DNA of 41,615 bases. Source: CAZWEZ01 sp964632795 (GTDB lineage: Bacteria; Pseudomonadota; Alphaproteobacteria; Rhodospirillales; 2-02-FULL-58-16). Position numbers and translations under genes: made by a program. The notes below the pieces were generated by a model, which had not been told where the DNA came from, made no database searches, and worked only from the letters and a program-made list of their open reading frames with translations. The stretch lies in contig CAZWEZ010000025.1 in NCBI GenBank assembly GCA_964632795.1, positions 1 to 41,615 of the forward strand, read 5' to 3'. Positions 39,962-41,615 of the stretch are shown here, one piece after another (positions within the stretch are counted from its first letter, which is position 1; the number at the start of each line of letters is the position of its first letter).

Positions 39962-41615
39962 ATGTTTCCCGGTCCCCCCACCTCCGGTTCCGACGCCCGG
40001 GTGTTGGCCGTGTTGGGGCCCACCAACACCGGCAAGACCCATCTCGCCATGGAGCGCATGCTGGCCCATGCCAGCGGCATGATCGGCTTTCCGCTGCGCC
40101 TGCTGGCGCGCGAGAACTACGACCGCGCGGTGCGCCTCAAGGGCAGCAACAAGGTCGCCCTGATCACCGGCGAGGAGAAGGTGGTCCCCGAGGGGGCGCG
40201 CTACTTCCTGTGCACCGCCGAAGCGATGCCCGTCGAGCGCCCGGTGGCCTTCCTCGGCGTCGACGAGATCCAGATGTGCGCGGATTCCGACCGCGGCTAC
40301 GTCTTCACCGACCGCCTGCTCCATGCCCGGGGCACTGAGGAGACCATGTTCATGGGCGCCGACACCATCCGCCCCCTGATCCGCGAGCTGGTGGGCGAGG
40401 CCAGGTTCGACACCCGCCCCCGGCTCTCCACCCTGACCCACACCGGGGGCCGCAAGATCACCCGGCTGGCCCCGCGCAGCGCGGTGGTCTCGTTCTCGGC
40501 GGCCGGGGTCTACGCCAACGCCGAACTGGTGCGCCGCCAGCGCGGCGGGGCGGCGGTGGTGCTCGGCGCCCTGAGCCCGCGCACGCGCAACGCCCAGGTC
40601 GCCATGTACCAGGCCGGCGAGGTCGATTACCTGGTCGCCACCGACGCCATCGGCATGGGGCTCAACATGGACATCGACCACGTCGCCTTCGCCGGCCTGG
40701 GCAAGTTCGACGGCCGCCGGCCGCGGCCGTTGAGTCCGGCCGAGCTGGCCCAGATCGCCGGCCGCGCCGGGCGCCACATGAACGACGGCACCTTCGGCAC
40801 CACCGGCGACGCCAAGGCGATCGACCCCGAGGTCGCCGAGCGTATCGAGAACCACCGCTTCAAGCCGCTGGACCACATCTACTGGCGCAACCCCCGGCTC
40901 CGCTTCGATTCGCTGGGGGCGCTGAGCCGAAGCCTGGCCGTCCACCCCGCCCGGCCGGGCCTGCTCAAGGCGCGCCAGGCCGACGACGAGCTGGTGCTGG
41001 AGGCCCTGGCCAAGGACCCGGAAGTCGCCGCCCTGGCGGCGACGCCCGATGCCGTGCGCCTGTTGTGGGAGGTCTGCCGGATCCCCGATTTCGGACATGT
41101 GATGAGCGACGCCCACGCCCGCCTGCTGGGCCGCGTCTACCGCCACCTGATGGGAACCGGAAGCGGCGGCGGCCGGCTGCCGGAGGACTGGGTGGCCGAC
41201 CAGGTGGCCCGCCTGGAGCGCACCGACGGCGACATCGAGACCCTGGTCCAGCGGATCGCCAACATCCGGACCTGGACCTACGTCTCCTACCGCGGCGACT
41301 GGGTGGACGACGCCGGCCACTGGCAGGAGCGCACCCGGGGAATCGAGGACCGGCTGTCCGACGCCCTCCACGAGTGCCTCACCCAGCGCTTCGTCGATCA
41401 CCGCACCGCCGTCCTGGTCAGCCGCATGAAGCAGCGCCGCGACCTGCTGGCGGCGGTCGACGCCGAGGGCGGGGTGACGGTCGAGGGCCACTACGTGGGC
41501 CGTCTCGACGGCTTCCGCTTCGTCCCCGACGGGGCCGGCGACCCGGCCCGCGAGGGAGCCGCCGCCAAGGCCGTCGGCGCCGCCGCGCTGCGGGCGCTGC
41601 GGGGCGAGGGGGCGG
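39962..41615 (+). CDS. SUV3-like ATP-dependent RNA helicase (3' end outside the window)
   Basis: The first 551 residues are present and the frame is open to the edge. The helicase belongs to the SUV3 group, known in mitochondria and alphaproteobacteria: Walker A VLGPTNTGKTH (about residues 19-29), GFPLRLLARENYDRAV, ALITGEEKVVPEGARY, the box II FLGVDEIQMCAD, FSAAGVYANAELVRR, ATDAIGMGLNMDIDHVAF and QIAGRAGRH. It is expected to unwind RNA, and in mitochondria it works with RNA decay enzymes. The C-terminal part (YWRNPRLRFDSLGALSRSL ...) matches the SUV3 tail. The composite repeat ends 49 bp before the ATG. Confidence 0.9.
   Translation, partial: MFPGPPTSGSDARVLAVLGPTNTGKTHLAMERMLAHASGMIGFPLRLLARENYDRAVRLKGSNKVALITGEEKVVPEGARYFLCTAEAMPVERPVAFLGVDEIQMCADSDRGYVFTDRLLHARGTEETMFMGADTIRPLIRELVGEARFDTRPRLSTLTHTGGRKITRLAPRSAVVSFSAAGVYANAELVRRQRGGAAVVLGALSPRTRNAQVAMYQAGEVDYLVATDAIGMGLNMDIDHVAFAGLGKFDGRRPRPLSPAELAQIAGRAGRHMNDGTFGTTGDAKAIDPEVAERIENHRFKPLDHIYWRNPRLRFDSLGALSRSLAVHPARPGLLKARQADDELVLEALAKDPEVAALAATPDAVRLLWEVCRIPDFGHVMSDAHARLLGRVYRHLMGTGSGGGRLPEDWVADQVARLERTDGDIETLVQRIANIRTWTYVSYRGDWVDDAGHWQERTRGIEDRLSDALHECLTQRFVDHRTAVLVSRMKQRRDLLAAVDAEGGVTVEGHYVGRLDGFRFVPDGAGDPAREGAAAKAVGAAALRALRGEGA

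Overview
The window looks like chromosomal DNA of a high-GC alphaproteobacterium, most likely Rhodospirillales (Magnetospirillum-like). The evidence is a trpB-trpA-accD-folC run, an alphaproteobacterial SUV3-like RNA helicase, a DUF1674 protein, a PAS_5-type PAS protein and a DinB with an N-terminal zinc ribbon. The genus is inference. Most genes are housekeeping genes in short operons, but the intergenic spaces are crowded with palindromic repeats and there is one compact accessory cluster.

Layout. 1-2630: a DUF1674 gene whose 5' end lies in a repeat, a thermonuclease with an apparent frameshift, a CTAG-bounded composite repeat and a TPR protein. 2637-5827 (minus): acetyl-CoA synthetase and gpsA. 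5998-8780 (minus): three tandem Gly/Ser-rich small proteins, a graspetide-synthetase-like ATP-grasp enzyme and a PP2C-type phosphatase. This is the strongest candidate for an undescribed system, a peptide-modification cluster. 9133-13612: a HAD phosphatase, a decayed phnE remnant, a PAS protein, small exported or membrane proteins and an OmpA-like lipoprotein. 13875-16436: tRNA-Arg(ACG), a small exported protein, a second TPR paralogue and a DUF123 protein. 16564-20810 (minus): GH65 phosphorylase, trehalose-6-phosphate phosphatase and beta-phosphoglucomutase. 20896-26997: a radical SAM protein, then an operon of MscS channel, Rossmann-like protein, FMN-binding PPOX protein and LarA-like racemase. 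27110-28378 (minus): a class III nucleotide cyclase fused across a membrane to a cytochrome P460-like haem c domain. 28626-32884: trpB-trpA-accD-folC. 32974-41615: histidine phosphatase, PPK2, a membrane coiled-coil protein, dinB, htpG, pcm and a SUV3-like helicase cut by the window edge.

Repeats. Family P has arms built on TTGGTGACTGTATATAG and occurs at four gene 3' ends. In two cases it sits inside a CTAG-bounded composite with a conserved 113-bp structured tail. Family Q has arms starting TATACCAAGG and occurs at three gene 5' sides. A third CTAG-bounded palindrome separates dinB from htpG, and a single arm of it carries the start codon of pcm. Within an element the two arms match almost perfectly, yet arms differ strongly between elements. 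This suggests that a copying process maintains the palindromes.

The glycan genes suggest use of an alpha-glucosyl disaccharide: phosphorolysis by GH65, then beta-glucose-1-phosphate to glucose-6-phosphate. Acs, AccD and FolC are central metabolism. HtpG, Pcm, DinB and PPK2 are stress and maintenance functions.
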